From contig NZ_ML058628.1 in assembly GCF_003635165.1 (NCBI RefSeq), positions 98,893 through 162,892 of the forward strand: DNA of 64,000 nt. Direction: 5' to 3'. The translations under genes were made by a program, and so were the position numbers. This document shows positions 8,783 through 18,156 of the stretch, piece by piece (position 1 is the first letter of the stretch; every line of letters begins with the position of its first letter). This DNA comes from Burkholderia sp. Nafp2/4-1b. GTDB lineage: Bacteria; Pseudomonadota; Gammaproteobacteria; Burkholderiales; Burkholderiaceae. The notes beneath the pieces were generated by a model, which saw only the letters and a list, made by a program, of their open reading frames with translations, did no database searches and was not told where the DNA came from.

Positions 8783-10084
8783 TTATTGTCCCCGCGTCAC
8801 GGGCACGACTTCGACCGTCACGTGCGACAGATTCCTGAACCGCCGCAGCACGCCGTGATAGAAGCGCGCATCGCGCGTGGGATCGTTCGTCACCACCGAC
8901 ACGACCGCGCTCATGTGTCCCGGCCCGAGCCGCCACACATGCAGGTCGCCGACGCGGTCGCCATTGCCTTCGATCGCGCCGCGCACGTTCTCCGTCAGAC
9001 GACGATCCGAATTCATGTCGAGCAGGATACCCCCCGTGTCGCGCATCAGGCCGTACGACCAGTTCGCGATCACCAGCGCGCCGATGATGCCGGCCAGCGG
9101 ATCCATCCACACCCAGCCGAACGCACGCGCGAGCAGCAGCCCGACGATCGTCAGCACGGAGACGGCCGCATCGGCGATCACGTGGATGTACGCGGAGCGG
9201 ATGTTGTGATCGCGCGCCGCCGCCGCGGACGCGCCGTGGTCGTGCTCGTGTTCCTCGAACGCCAGTTCGTGCTCGCGGCCGTCCACACGGACGATCGCGT
9301 TGAATGCATGCGGTTCGGGAATGGCTTCGGTCGATTCGAGGTAGCCGCCGCGATCCTGCATCGCAAACGTCTGCCGCGTGCCGTCCGGACGGATCGTCGT
9401 CACCGATACGGCGCTCGCGTCGACGGGCTCAGTTTCGTTCGTCGCAGGCGTTACGCGAAAAACCGGCGGCACGCCATCCTCGAACACCGACACGAAGAAC
9501 GCGCCCCGCTGATCGAAGATCCGGTGCGCTTCCTCTTCATGGTCGTGATCGTGGTGATCGTGATGCGCATGCCCGTGATGATGGCCGTGGCTGTGACCAT
9601 GCCCGTGGCTGTGACCATGATGATCGCCGCTCAGCAGCCAGACGCTCGCGACGTTGACGAGCAGCCCGGCAACCGCGATCGGAATCGCCTCGCCGAAATG
9701 GATCGGCACCGGCGCGAGCAAGCGCGCAATCGCCTCGTAGCCGATCAGCAACGCGATCATCGCGAGCACGATCGCGCTCGTGAACCCCGCCAGATCGCCG
9801 AGCTTGCCCGTGCCGAACACGAAGCGCGGGTCGTTCGCATACTTGCGCGCATAGGTGTACGCCATCGCGGCGATCAGCATCGCGCCGGCATGGGTCGACA
9901 TGTGAAGGCCGTCGGCGATCAGCGCGAGAGAGCCGAAAATCGACCCGCCGACGATCTCGACCACCATCATCGCCGCGCACAGCGCGATGACCATCCAGGT
10001 CCGGCGTTCGTTCTGCTCGTGCGCGGCGCCGAGAAAGATGTGGTCGTGCCCTGCGCCGAAGGCGTCGTTCGTGAATCCGTTCAT
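8783..10084 (-). CDS. dmeF: CDF cation efflux transporter, DmeF type (Co/Ni efflux)
   Basis: This 433-residue cation diffusion facilitator has six membrane segments, the first metal-site motif in the form LIADGLHMSTHA and the second as YIHVIADAAVSV. A long cytoplasmic His-rich loop (about residues 153-185, many HGHSHGHGH-type repeats) lies between helices 4 and 5, followed by an unusual insert of about 110 residues before helix 5. DmeF proteins export Co2+/Ni2+ from the cytoplasm. The gene starts 11 bases after an RcnR/DmeR-like regulator stop, the usual dmeRF arrangement, which supports the assignment. A zinc or cadmium role cannot be excluded from sequence. Confidence 0.85.
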   Translation of the reverse strand: MNGFTNDAFGAGHDHIFLGAAHEQNERRTWMVIALCAAMMVVEIVGGSIFGSLALIADGLHMSTHAGAMLIAAMAYTYARKYANDPRFVFGTGKLGDLAGFTSAIVLAMIALLIGYEAIARLLAPVPIHFGEAIPIAVAGLLVNVASVWLLSGDHHGHSHGHGHSHGHHHGHAHHDHHDHDHEEEAHRIFDQRGAFFVSVFEDGVPPVFRVTPATNETEPVDASAVSVTTIRPDGTRQTFAMQDRGGYLESTEAIPEPHAFNAIVRVDGREHELAFEEHEHDHGASAAAARDHNIRSAYIHVIADAAVSVLTIVGLLLARAFGWVWMDPLAGIIGALVIANWSYGLMRDTGGILLDMNSDRRLTENVRGAIEGNGDRVGDLHVWRLGPGHMSAVVSVVTNDPTRDARFYHGVLRRFRNLSHVTVEVVPVTRGQ

Positions 10085-10095
10085 TGCGCGCCCGA

Positions 10096-10368
10096 TTACT
10101 TGAAGTAGCTGTGAACGACTTCGATCAGCTGCTCGGTCGCACTGCCTTCGTCTTCGTGAGGTTCGGCATCGACCAGATGGCTGCGGATGTGATCTTCCAG
10201 CACGACCGCGAGCAGGCCGTTCATCGCGCCGCGGCCGCTCGCGATGAGACGGAGAATTTCATTGCAACCGCGCTCGTCTTCCAGCGCGCGTTCGATCGCT
10301 TCGACCTGTCCCTTGATGCGGCGGACACGGTTCAGCAGCTTCTGCTTTTCCTTGATGGTGTGGCTCAT
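10096..10368 (-). CDS. dmeR: RcnR/DmeR-type Ni/Co-sensing transcriptional repressor
   Basis: The 90-residue all-helical protein belongs to the CsoR/RcnR family (IKEKQKLLNRVRRIKGQVEA at the start). It keeps His3, Cys35, His60 and His64, the residues known to coordinate Ni/Co in RcnR, rather than the Cys-His-Cys set of copper-sensing CsoR. It is the first gene of the operon and should repress it by binding the two G-tract operators just upstream (10381-10437) until nickel or cobalt binds. Confidence 0.87.
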   Translation of the reverse strand: MSHTIKEKQKLLNRVRRIKGQVEAIERALEDERGCNEILRLIASGRGAMNGLLAVVLEDHIRSHLVDAEPHEDEGSATEQLIEVVHSYFK

Positions 10369-10380
10369 GGTGGTCCCTTC

Positions 10381-10400
10381 ATATAGCGGGGGGGACTATA
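10381..10400. promoter_or_regulatory. Proximal RcnR/CsoR-type operator
   Basis: TATAG and CTATA arms (10382-10386 and 10396-10400) flank a run of seven G. A G-tract between short inverted arms is the known RcnR/DmeR binding-site form. It ends 12 bases upstream of the regulator start. Confidence 0.65.
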
Positions 10401-10417
10401 CACCGAATTCCGTTTCC

Positions 10418-10437
10418 ATATAGGGGGAGGGGTATAT
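10418..10437. promoter_or_regulatory. Distal RcnR/CsoR-type operator
   Basis: ATATA and TATAT arms (10418-10422 and 10433-10437) flank a G-tract interrupted by a single A. It is 37 bases from the proximal site, so two repressor tetramers could bind. The AT-rich arms probably also serve as promoter elements. Confidence 0.6.
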
Positions 10438-10537
10438 ACACGCCAACGAAACGCGAGCAATGGCACCGGCAGTTCGAATCTTCGCGACGCTCCCTGCCCA
10501 GGACACTGAAGTGACGGTTGGCAACCGCATGGCTCCT

Positions 10538-10560
10538 GGAATAAGTGTCCCGATGCGTAC
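10538..10560 (+). promoter_or_regulatory. Possible ECF-sigma promoter of the cupredoxin gene
   Basis: GGAATAA at 10538-10544 followed by GCGT at 10555-10558 resembles ECF sigma-factor promoters (GGAA...CGT). It lies about 120 bases before the cupredoxin start. This is a pattern match only. Confidence 0.25.
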
Positions 10561-10680
10561 GTTTACAGTACGTCTCGCGCGCCGCAGCTAACGTTCATGC
10601 CGTCACACAGGCAGGGGCGTTTGTATGCTCGATGAATGGCGCACGGCAGACGCGATGCTTCGATGCACATGGAGGCAACC

Positions 10681-11091
10681 ATGCAGGCCATTCACAGAAT
10701 CGTCGTCGCCGCGATCGCGCTGGGGATTGCATCACATCCCGGTTGGGCGCAGCAAACAATCGACGCGACATTGCTACCGAACGCGATCCAGCTCAAGACG
10801 CACGACGTGAAGTCGGGTCGCGTCACATTTGAAGTCAAGAATGCCGCGGACGACAACATGGAGCACGAACTCGTCGTGATCAAGACGGATCTCTCTGACG
10901 ATGCGCTCCCTGTCGGCAAAGGACTGGTCATGGAGCACAAGCTGAGAAAAGTCGGAGAAGTCGAAGACATCGCGCCAGGCCAGAGCAAGCGCGCGTCATT
11001 CAAGCTCTCGCCCGGCCACTACGTGCTGATTTGCAACAAGCCGGGTCACTATGAAGCCGGCATGCACGCGGCGCTTGTCGTGGCACCGTGA
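10681..11091 (+). CDS. Exported cupredoxin-like copper protein
   Basis: The gene encodes 136 residues. The ATG at 10681 is chosen because GGAGG lies five bases upstream and a signal peptide (MQAIHRIVVAAIALGIA, cleaved near WAQ) begins there. The mature part has a cupredoxin pattern: a His in NMEHELVVI, then CNKPGHYEAGM, giving the Cys, His and Met ligands of a type I copper site. It is probably a periplasmic copper carrier or electron-transfer protein. Its only neighbour of possible relevance is the metal-efflux operon on the other strand. Confidence 0.78.
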   Translation: MQAIHRIVVAAIALGIASHPGWAQQTIDATLLPNAIQLKTHDVKSGRVTFEVKNAADDNMEHELVVIKTDLSDDALPVGKGLVMEHKLRKVGEVEDIAPGQSKRASFKLSPGHYVLICNKPGHYEAGMHAALVVAP

Positions 11092-11255
11092 ATCACAAGG
11101 CGGGCCTGGCCGAACCGCGAATCGACATCGATCGGAGCGAGTTCGCTCGCTTCGGTGACCATGCTCCGAAAATTGATGCTGCACGCCGAGACGGGCGGAA
11201 TAAGCGCGGTTTCCGATCCGTTTACTAACGGCTCTTCCACATTCGGAGTTCCATC

Positions 11256-12329
11256 ATGAAACAGGTCCATACGGCGTTCGGTGCGGCGTTGTCGGCTGTC
11301 GTACTGGCGAGCGTCGTGGCGTGTGGCGGTTCATCTCACGACAGACAGTACGTGGTCAGTGCGTTGGTTTCCGACGGCGCTGTTGCGGCTGCTCACGTCG
11401 ATGCCAATCTGAAGAATCCATGGGGCATTGCCTTCAATCCCAAGGGCTTCGTATGGGTCGCCGATAACGGCACACAGCACGCGACGCTCTACGATGGCAA
11501 CGGCGTGCCGCAATCGCTCGTCGTGACGATCCCGCCCGGCACGAGCGGCGACCCCGACCCGACCGGGATCGTGTTCAATGGCACGAATGACTTCATGGTG
11601 GCCCAGGGCACCAAATCGGGGCCTGCCGCGTTCATTTTCGTTGGCGAGGGCGGGACCATCACCGCATGGTCGCCGGCGGTCAACCCGACGTCGGCAATCA
11701 CGGTGTTCGACAGCGGCGGCGCCGCCGTTTACAAGGGGCTCGCGATGGCGAGCAACAACGGGGCGAATTTCCTGTACGCGACGGACTTCCACAACAACCG
11801 GATCGACGTGTTCGACCGGACCTTCGCCAAAGTCACGCTCGCCGGCGCGTTTCAGGATCCCGCGTTACCTGCGGGATTTGCGCCATTCGGCATCCAGGCG
11901 ATCGGCTCGAAACTGTTCGTCGCCTACGCGAAGCAGGATGCGGCAGCACATGATGACGTCAAGGGCGCGGGCCTGGGCGTGATCGATGTGTTCAGTCCGT
12001 CGGGACAATTCCTGCAGCGCTTCGTCACCGGCGGGCCGCTGAATGCGCCGTGGGGCATGGCACAGGCGCCCGCGAATTTCGGGCGCTTCAACAACGCGGT
12101 GCTGGTCGGCAACTTTGGCGACGGCATGATCCACGCGTTCGATGCGACTACCGGGGTGATGCTCGGGACCCTCGAGCAAGGCGACGGCAACGCAATCGTC
12201 GAGCCGGGACTGTGGGGCATCGCATTCGGGAATGGGCTGAACAACCAGCCCACGAATACGCTGTTCTTTGCGGCCGGCCCGAACGACGAAAAGGACGGCC
12301 TCTACGGCCGCATCGACGTGGAGCAGTGA
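11256..12329 (+). CDS. TIGR03118-like beta-propeller lipoprotein
   Basis: This 357-residue protein begins with a lipoprotein signal peptide (LASVVACGG; lipidated Cys at about residue 23). It continues with propeller-like repeats typical of the TIGR03118 family: NLKNPWGIAFNPKGFVWVAD near the start, APFGIQAIGSKLFVAYA in the middle, and FGDGMIHAFDATTG near the end. The family function is unknown. It should be anchored to the periplasmic face of a membrane. It is 164 bases after the cupredoxin gene, on the same strand. Confidence 0.75.
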   Translation: MKQVHTAFGAALSAVVLASVVACGGSSHDRQYVVSALVSDGAVAAAHVDANLKNPWGIAFNPKGFVWVADNGTQHATLYDGNGVPQSLVVTIPPGTSGDPDPTGIVFNGTNDFMVAQGTKSGPAAFIFVGEGGTITAWSPAVNPTSAITVFDSGGAAVYKGLAMASNNGANFLYATDFHNNRIDVFDRTFAKVTLAGAFQDPALPAGFAPFGIQAIGSKLFVAYAKQDAAAHDDVKGAGLGVIDVFSPSGQFLQRFVTGGPLNAPWGMAQAPANFGRFNNAVLVGNFGDGMIHAFDATTGVMLGTLEQGDGNAIVEPGLWGIAFGNGLNNQPTNTLFFAAGPNDEKDGLYGRIDVEQ

Positions 12330-12493
12330 TCGCGATTGCCGGATGACCGCACCTGCACCCGCGGCAGCATGCGTTATCCGGCACCGTGCGCGAACGAATC
12401 TTGCTCCGTCACCGCCACGGACCGCTTCGGCGAGCGATATCGCACGCCGCATGCGCCCGTGACGAGTGCGCCCTCGGCGCGAAAGGGGGCAAT

Positions 12494-13648
12494 TTGAAGC
12501 GACTGCGCCATCTTGCACAGATCAGGCCGGCACTCCCGGTCGTCCTCATTCATTTCCGCGACGATCGTACGGACCATGTCGGCCACGTCACCGACACGCT
12601 GCGGCAACTCGGCGCGCAAATCGCCGAACTGAAGGGCACGCGGCTTGCGGGGGAGTTTCGTCCGACGCAACGTTACCCTGCACACCGATACATGATCCCG
12701 GACGATACGCTCACACTGTCCCAAGCGCACCAGCTCGGGGTCAGATCGTTACGCGATCTGTTCGGCGGCGTCGTCCCGTTTCCGTTTGTCGCGACCAAGG
12801 TGATCGCGCATCGTCTCGTCGAGGGCGCCCACGCCAAGCCGCCAGGCTGGTCGGCCGCATTCGCCGAAAGCGCTGCGCCGCTGACCCTGCCAGGCTACTC
12901 GGCGTTTTCGCGGGAGGATGCGTGCACCGCCGCGCAGCTGCTGTTGCAGGACGGCGGCGTGCGGATCAAGCGGCCCGATGGCATCGGCGGAACGGGCCAG
13001 GCGCTCGTGGCCGATATGGCCGAAGCGGAACGAGAGCTTGCCGCGCTCGACGACGACGCATTGCGCACGGGCGGCATCGTCGTCGAGCGCAATCTCGATG
13101 CGATCGAGACGCTGAGCGTCGGGCAGGTCATGCTGGACGATCTGGTGGCGAGCTACTGGGGCGTGCAGCACCTGACCGTCAACAACCACGGTCATCACGT
13201 ATATGGCGGCACCGATCTCGTCGTCGTGCGCGGCGGCTTCGACGTGCTGGCGCAGCTCGACGTGACGCCCGACGTCCGTGACGCGATCGCGAAGGCATGC
13301 GCGTTCGACGCCGCGGTGCACCGCGATTACGCGGGCTTCTTCGCATCACGGCGCAACTACGACGTCGCGTTCGGCACGGATGCACAAGGCGTGCGCCACT
13401 GCGGCGTGCTGGAGCAGTCGTGGCGGATCGGCGGCGCAACCGGTGCGGAAATCGGTGCGTTGCGCATGTTCAGGGCAGACCCGCAGGTCGACGCGGTGGC
13501 TGCGTCGACACACGAGATCTACGGCGACGACCCGGCGATACCGGCTGGCGCGCACGTCGTCTATCGCGGCGTCGATCCCCAGGCGGGCGCCATCACCAAG
13601 TACTACACGGTCGATCGCCATCCCTTGCGAAGGAGCAGCGAGACATGA
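12494..13648 (+). CDS. DUF3182 family protein
   Basis: The sequence gives 384 residues from a TTG at 12494, chosen because GAAAGGGGG lies just upstream and similarity to the family, as I remember it, begins there; an ATG at 12386 would add 36 unusual residues. Recognisable blocks are FGGVVPFPFVATKVIAH and VQHLTVNNHGHHVYGGTDLV. GGIVVERNL and the glycine-rich segment GIGGTGQALV resemble ATP-grasp-like architecture, but this is inference. The stop overlaps the next start as ATGA, so it is translationally coupled to an alpha/beta hydrolase, and the two proteins probably act together. Confidence 0.7.
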   Translation: MKRLRHLAQIRPALPVVLIHFRDDRTDHVGHVTDTLRQLGAQIAELKGTRLAGEFRPTQRYPAHRYMIPDDTLTLSQAHQLGVRSLRDLFGGVVPFPFVATKVIAHRLVEGAHAKPPGWSAAFAESAAPLTLPGYSAFSREDACTAAQLLLQDGGVRIKRPDGIGGTGQALVADMAEAERELAALDDDALRTGGIVVERNLDAIETLSVGQVMLDDLVASYWGVQHLTVNNHGHHVYGGTDLVVVRGGFDVLAQLDVTPDVRDAIAKACAFDAAVHRDYAGFFASRRNYDVAFGTDAQGVRHCGVLEQSWRIGGATGAEIGALRMFRADPQVDAVAASTHEIYGDDPAIPAGAHVVYRGVDPQAGAITKYYTVDRHPLRRSSET

Positions 13649-14424
13649 CAGCGCAGCATTATCGTGTGCAGATCAAGGTCGGGAACGGCTACCTGGACGG
13701 TACCGTGCTCGCGCCCAAGACCACCGTCGCCGGCGTCCTGTTCGTGCACGGCTGGGGGGGCAACCAGGAGCAGTATCTCGAGCGGGCGCGGCAGGCGGCG
13801 GCGCTCGGCTGCGTCTGTCTGACGTTCGATCTGACCGGGCATGGACGGACGCAGGAGGAGCAGCAGCGCGTGACGCGCGAAACCCATCTTCGCGATCTGA
13901 TCGCTGCTTACGACACGCTCGTTGACCATCCGTTGGTCGATCGCGATGCCGTCGCCGTGGTCGGCAGCAGCTACGGCGGTTACCTCGCGACCATCCTGAC
14001 GGAGCTGCGCCCCGTGCGCTGGCTCGGCCTGCGCGTACCGGCGCTCTATCTCGACGACGGCTGGGATACGCCGAAGCGGGCGCTGCACGCCGAACACGAT
14101 CTCGTCGCGTATCGCAAACGCATCGTGCCGGCGTCCGAGAACCGCGCGCTGCGCGCGGCGGCCCGATTTGGCGGCGACGTCCTGATCGTCGAATCGGAGC
14201 ACGACCAGATCGTGCCGCACACGGCAATCGCCAGCTATCTGCAGGCGTGCCTGTCTGCACGCTCGATGACGTACCGGATCATCGAAGGCGCCGATCACGG
14301 GCTGTCGGACGTAGCCAGCCAGCAAGCGTATTCGGCACTCGTCGAGAAGTGGCTGGCGGAGATGGTCGGGGGGCTGCGCGCGGGCGTCCGCGGTGCGGCC
14401 GAGTCTGGCCCGCCGAGTGTGTAG
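13645..14424 (+). CDS. Alpha/beta hydrolase coupled to the DUF3182 gene
   Basis: This 259-residue protein has the alpha/beta hydrolase fold: FVHGWGGNQEQ (oxyanion region), nucleophile elbow VVGSSYGGYLA with Ser in GSSYG, a late acid in VESEHDQIVPH, and catalytic His in EGADHGLSD. It looks like a serine esterase or acylhydrolase; no substrate can be named. AGGAG precedes the start, which overlaps the DUF3182 stop by three bases. Confidence 0.82.
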   Translation: MTAQHYRVQIKVGNGYLDGTVLAPKTTVAGVLFVHGWGGNQEQYLERARQAAALGCVCLTFDLTGHGRTQEEQQRVTRETHLRDLIAAYDTLVDHPLVDRDAVAVVGSSYGGYLATILTELRPVRWLGLRVPALYLDDGWDTPKRALHAEHDLVAYRKRIVPASENRALRAAARFGGDVLIVESEHDQIVPHTAIASYLQACLSARSMTYRIIEGADHGLSDVASQQAYSALVEKWLAEMVGGLRAGVRGAAESGPPSV

Positions 14425-14508
14425 CGCGCTTCCGCCGGCTCGCCGAGCGTGCTTGCCGGCCCGGCCAGCACACCGCTCACGAGCCTCGGCATATCGACAT
14501 GCGAACGA

Positions 14509-14538
14509 GCCGACGGGACGGTGAATCGTCCCGTCGGC
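14509..14538. terminator. Strong hairpin between convergent genes
   Basis: A perfect 12-bp stem (14509-14520 with 14527-14538, core CGACGGGACG) with a 6-base loop lies between the convergent hydrolase and lipoprotein genes. It has no T run, but could end transcription from both sides. Confidence 0.55.
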
Positions 14539-14574
14539 CATGCGAACGCCCGGCGCAATTCGCCCGGCTGCGTG

Positions 14575-16653
14575 TTAGCGGTCGTACTCGAAGGACTCGG
14601 TGAAGAGCGTGTCGACCGGATCGGACCAGCTCAGGTTCACGAACGAGAAGTCCGCGCTGCCCGTCCAGCCGGCCACCGACGGGAATGCGACGCCCTGATC
14701 GCCCGGCACGTTGAGCGTCACCGAGGCGCCCGGCCGAACCGGCGACGCCGATGCCGAACCGTTGACGAACGTCGCCACTGTCTGCCCGGCCGCGGTGGCG
14801 CGAATCTGCACGTTGCCGCGCTTGACGAACGGCAGCCCCGGTTTCGACGTCCAGCCCAACGCGAAGGTCGCGCCGCCCGCGAACGTGCCGGCCGTGCCCG
14901 GCGTCAGCTCATCGCGCGTGGATTGCGCCAGATCGTGCCACGCGTACTGGCGCAGTGCGTCGGGCGACGGCGATGGCGTACGCAGCCGCACCGTATAGTG
15001 CCGGGCCGGCGTCGACGTGTTGCCGTTCTGGTAGACGTCGATCGTATAGGCACTGAACGGCTTGATGTCGGCCAGCTCGGCGGCGCTCAGCTGCGGCTTC
15101 GCCCAAGCGGTATTGTTGCGCGGCGCGTCGCCGGGCCACGTGAAGAGGCCCTGATTGGCCGGGTCCTGCGCGACGCCGGCCAGTCGGTAGTTGTTGCGGC
15201 ACTGTGCATTCTTCGGCAGGGCGGCGAGTTGCGCCGGCGTCTGGCTTGCGATCTGCGCACGGACATTCAGCGTGTCGCAGGTACCGCTCGACGGCTGGAG
15301 GAACACGCCGTTGCGCAAGCCGGGGCCGTTGACGATCGCGAAGTCCACCGCGGTGCCGGCCGCGTCGACGGTGCCCACCTGCAGGTTCAGCGAATCGACG
15401 AACGCGTTGGTCCCCGTCGACGGATTGGCCGGATTCAGCCAGTCCCACTTCTGCGCGTTCGCATTGACCTTCGTCAGTACCGCTCGCTGATTGCCCACCA
15501 CGCGCCAGCCGGTATCGCCGTTTGCGAGGCTCCCCGCCCGCACCGCAAGCTGCACATGCTGCTGCATGCCGTCGCGAATGCCGTCGCTGCGCGTCCACGC
15601 GAGCTTGACCCACATCGTGTCGCTGGCGACGACACGAATGACCTCAGGCAAGCTGAAGCTGGCGTTGTTCATCGCATCGTCGGCCACGATGCCCGGCGTG
15701 CCGCCGACCGGCGCCCCGAACTCCTGGTCGACCGACATCCCGTTGTTGAGGTACGCGGCAGGTACGCCTGCATTCAGCGCGCCGGACGCAACGTCGTCGA
15801 CGAAGATCTGGCCGCACGCCGATACGCTGCCGCCCGTGCGCGCAGCCCCGGTCGAACCCGCGAAACACCGGTTGAGCGCGCTCTGCAAGGCCGCCAGGTC
15901 GCTGGCGCTAGGCAGGTTCGATACCACCGCGCCATTGATGGTCGCCGCGGCCGGCAGGCTGGCCTTGTCGCCCGCCTGCGGCGCGACGCCGGGCGCGAGC
16001 TGAAGCTGCACCGGCGTATCGCTGGACGCGCCCGCCACCGAGCTGATCTGGACGCCGCCGTCCGGCAGGACGTTGATCTTCACTTGATCGAGCAAACGGT
16101 CGAGACCCGGTGCACCCGCGGTCAACGGGCCGGAAATCAGGTCGACGCCCGTATTGCCGGTTGCGGCCAGCAGGTCGGCCAGCACCGACGAATAGGCTTG
16201 CATCGTGCCGGCGACGGCCTGGGCCGTGACCTTGCTTTGCAGCAAGCCGGTGTCGGCCAGCAGCTTGGTGGGATTGTCGCCGACGATCGTGGCGGCAATC
16301 GCGTTCGTGATCGGCGTGATGTTGATCGTCTGCGTGCCGGCGGTCGCGCTGAGTGCGATCAGCGTGACCTGCGAATCGGCGACGTTGCCGTATGCGGATA
16401 ACGCGAAAGGCGCGGTCAGGCCGGTTACCGTGCAATGAAACGCGCCCGTTGCCGCGTCGGCCGGGCAGTCGACCGCCGTGCCCGTCGCATCGACCAGTTT
16501 CACGGTAGCGGCCTGCATCGCAGCGCCGGCGGCCGCGACCCCGCTGACCGTCTGCGCGGCGGGTCCCGCCGGCGGCGAAGAGGAACTGCCGCCCCCTCCG
16601 CAAGCTGCCAGGAACAGCACTGCAATACCGGATACGACAGGCGTGAGTTTCAT
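14575..16653 (-). CDS. Large surface or periplasmic lipoprotein of unknown function
   Basis: The ATG at 16653 (GGGGG seven bases upstream) gives 692 residues beginning MKLTPVVSGIAVLFLAACGG, a clear lipobox with lipidated Cys at about residue 18 followed by a Gly/Ser linker. Residues about 35-100 resemble a carboxypeptidase-regulatory or transthyretin-like beta domain (VSGVAAAGAAMQAATVKLVD). The remainder has no motif that I recognise. It is divergent from a LuxR-type regulator across about 236 bases, so that regulator may control it. Confidence 0.7.
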   Translation of the reverse strand: MKLTPVVSGIAVLFLAACGGGGSSSSPPAGPAAQTVSGVAAAGAAMQAATVKLVDATGTAVDCPADAATGAFHCTVTGLTAPFALSAYGNVADSQVTLIALSATAGTQTINITPITNAIAATIVGDNPTKLLADTGLLQSKVTAQAVAGTMQAYSSVLADLLAATGNTGVDLISGPLTAGAPGLDRLLDQVKINVLPDGGVQISSVAGASSDTPVQLQLAPGVAPQAGDKASLPAAATINGAVVSNLPSASDLAALQSALNRCFAGSTGAARTGGSVSACGQIFVDDVASGALNAGVPAAYLNNGMSVDQEFGAPVGGTPGIVADDAMNNASFSLPEVIRVVASDTMWVKLAWTRSDGIRDGMQQHVQLAVRAGSLANGDTGWRVVGNQRAVLTKVNANAQKWDWLNPANPSTGTNAFVDSLNLQVGTVDAAGTAVDFAIVNGPGLRNGVFLQPSSGTCDTLNVRAQIASQTPAQLAALPKNAQCRNNYRLAGVAQDPANQGLFTWPGDAPRNNTAWAKPQLSAAELADIKPFSAYTIDVYQNGNTSTPARHYTVRLRTPSPSPDALRQYAWHDLAQSTRDELTPGTAGTFAGGATFALGWTSKPGLPFVKRGNVQIRATAAGQTVATFVNGSASASPVRPGASVTLNVPGDQGVAFPSVAGWTGSADFSFVNLSWSDPVDTLFTESFEYDR

Positions 16654-16889
16654 TGCGTTTCCCCCGAGACCCTTCTGGTTGATGCGTGTCATCTACACCG
16701 CTCATGCACGCTGAATGACCGGGATTCTCGCAAAGTCGATTTTTACGATCATCATTCAGGTGAATGAAAATCGGGAAATAACACGGCATGAAACGCAAAC
16801 AAGCTGTGTTAGCCTGACAAAAATTCGGTATTCGAAGCAATATCGTCAGACAAAAACACATACGAAGATCGCGAAGCGACGGGGACAGC

Positions 16890-18008
16890 ATGCAACGAGA
16901 CCAACTCATCGGGGACCTCTACGAAGCCGCGCTGCATCCGGACGGCTTTCTCGAAGTCTTTCATCGGGTATCCGAATCGCTCGGCGCAAACGTGTTTCAC
17001 ATGTTCAGTTGGGACGCCGCACGCAATGCGCCGAAATTCTCGATTTACTCGCCGCGCGTTGAATTCGACGAGATCATCGCGTTGTACGACCAGTATTACG
17101 GCGCGCTCGATCCGCGCCGCGGCTTCGTCGAGAATGCACCGCTCGGCGAATTCGTTTGTTGTCAGGATCACCTGACCGAGCGCGACGTCGAACGCAGCGA
17201 GTTCTTCCAGGACTATCAGATTCCGTCGGGTTTTCGCTACCTGATGGGGATCCGGTTCGCGCGTCCCGGCAGCGACAACATTCTGCTCGGGTTACTGCGA
17301 GCGCATGGCCGAACACCGTATTCGCCGGAGGAACGTGCGGCTCTGACCGGTATGGCCGGGCATCTGCAGCGCTCGATCAACCTGTGGCAAGACGCGAAAG
17401 TGCTGCATCGCGACGCCCTGCTCGGCACCGAACTGATGGAGGAGCTGGGGCTGTCCGTCTTTGCACTGGACAGGCATGCGCGCGTGCGGTTCGTCAACCA
17501 GGCGGCGGAGTCGATGCTGCGCGCCACGACCTGCCTCAAGCTCGAGAACGGTTACCTGAGCGCGACGAGTGCGCCGCAAAACGACGCGCTCAAGGCGGCG
17601 GTGGCGCGCGTCGTGAAGACCCGAAAGAGTGAGAGCCTTGCCCTTTCCGGCACGCTGGCCGCGGCGCAGGAGATTTTTCTCAGCATCGCGGTCTTGTCCG
17701 GACAAGCGCTCCATGCCGCTTTCGGCGATGCGACGATATTGATCACGGCCCGGCGACGCAGTGCTGCTCCGCTGGTCGTCGCACAACAGCTGCGGCAGGC
17801 GTTCGGCCTGTCGAGCGCGGAAGCCGCGGTCGCGGAAGCGTTGATCAGCGGCAAGACGCCCGACGAATGTGCAGCCATCGCGGGCGTTTCGCTTGCGACG
17901 GTTCGCACCCAGTTGCGTGCGATCTATGAAAAGACACACTCGCGGAATCAGGCCGAAGCGGTTGGACGCATGCTGTGGGTGCTGCCGCAGTGCGAGCGCA
18001 AGGGTTGA
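16890..18008 (+). CDS. LuxR-family transcriptional regulator with a PAS-like sensor region
   Basis: This 372-residue protein ends in a LuxR/GerE helix-turn-helix (about residues 310-365: FGLSSAEAAVAEALISGKT, then GVSLATVRTQLRAIYEKT). The N-terminal 300 residues are a sensor region with a PAS-like stretch (LSVFALDRHARVRFVNQAAE, near residue 200). The ligand is unknown. It is divergent from the large lipoprotein gene; the shared upstream region (16654-16889) is locally AT-rich. Confidence 0.8.
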   Translation: MQRDQLIGDLYEAALHPDGFLEVFHRVSESLGANVFHMFSWDAARNAPKFSIYSPRVEFDEIIALYDQYYGALDPRRGFVENAPLGEFVCCQDHLTERDVERSEFFQDYQIPSGFRYLMGIRFARPGSDNILLGLLRAHGRTPYSPEERAALTGMAGHLQRSINLWQDAKVLHRDALLGTELMEELGLSVFALDRHARVRFVNQAAESMLRATTCLKLENGYLSATSAPQNDALKAAVARVVKTRKSESLALSGTLAAAQEIFLSIAVLSGQALHAAFGDATILITARRRSAAPLVVAQQLRQAFGLSSAEAAVAEALISGKTPDECAAIAGVSLATVRTQLRAIYEKTHSRNQAEAVGRMLWVLPQCERKG

Positions 18009-18156
18009 TGCTGCGAAGCTGCGGGCGGTAGCTCGGACCCCTGTGGAAAAGACCGCTGTGAGCTCGAACACGATACTGCCGCCGCGTCGGCCGCCGACGG
18101 CAAGACGCGGTTGTTCTGCCGGCGCTCTCGCGGCCAAAGTCCGAGGCCTCGGATTG

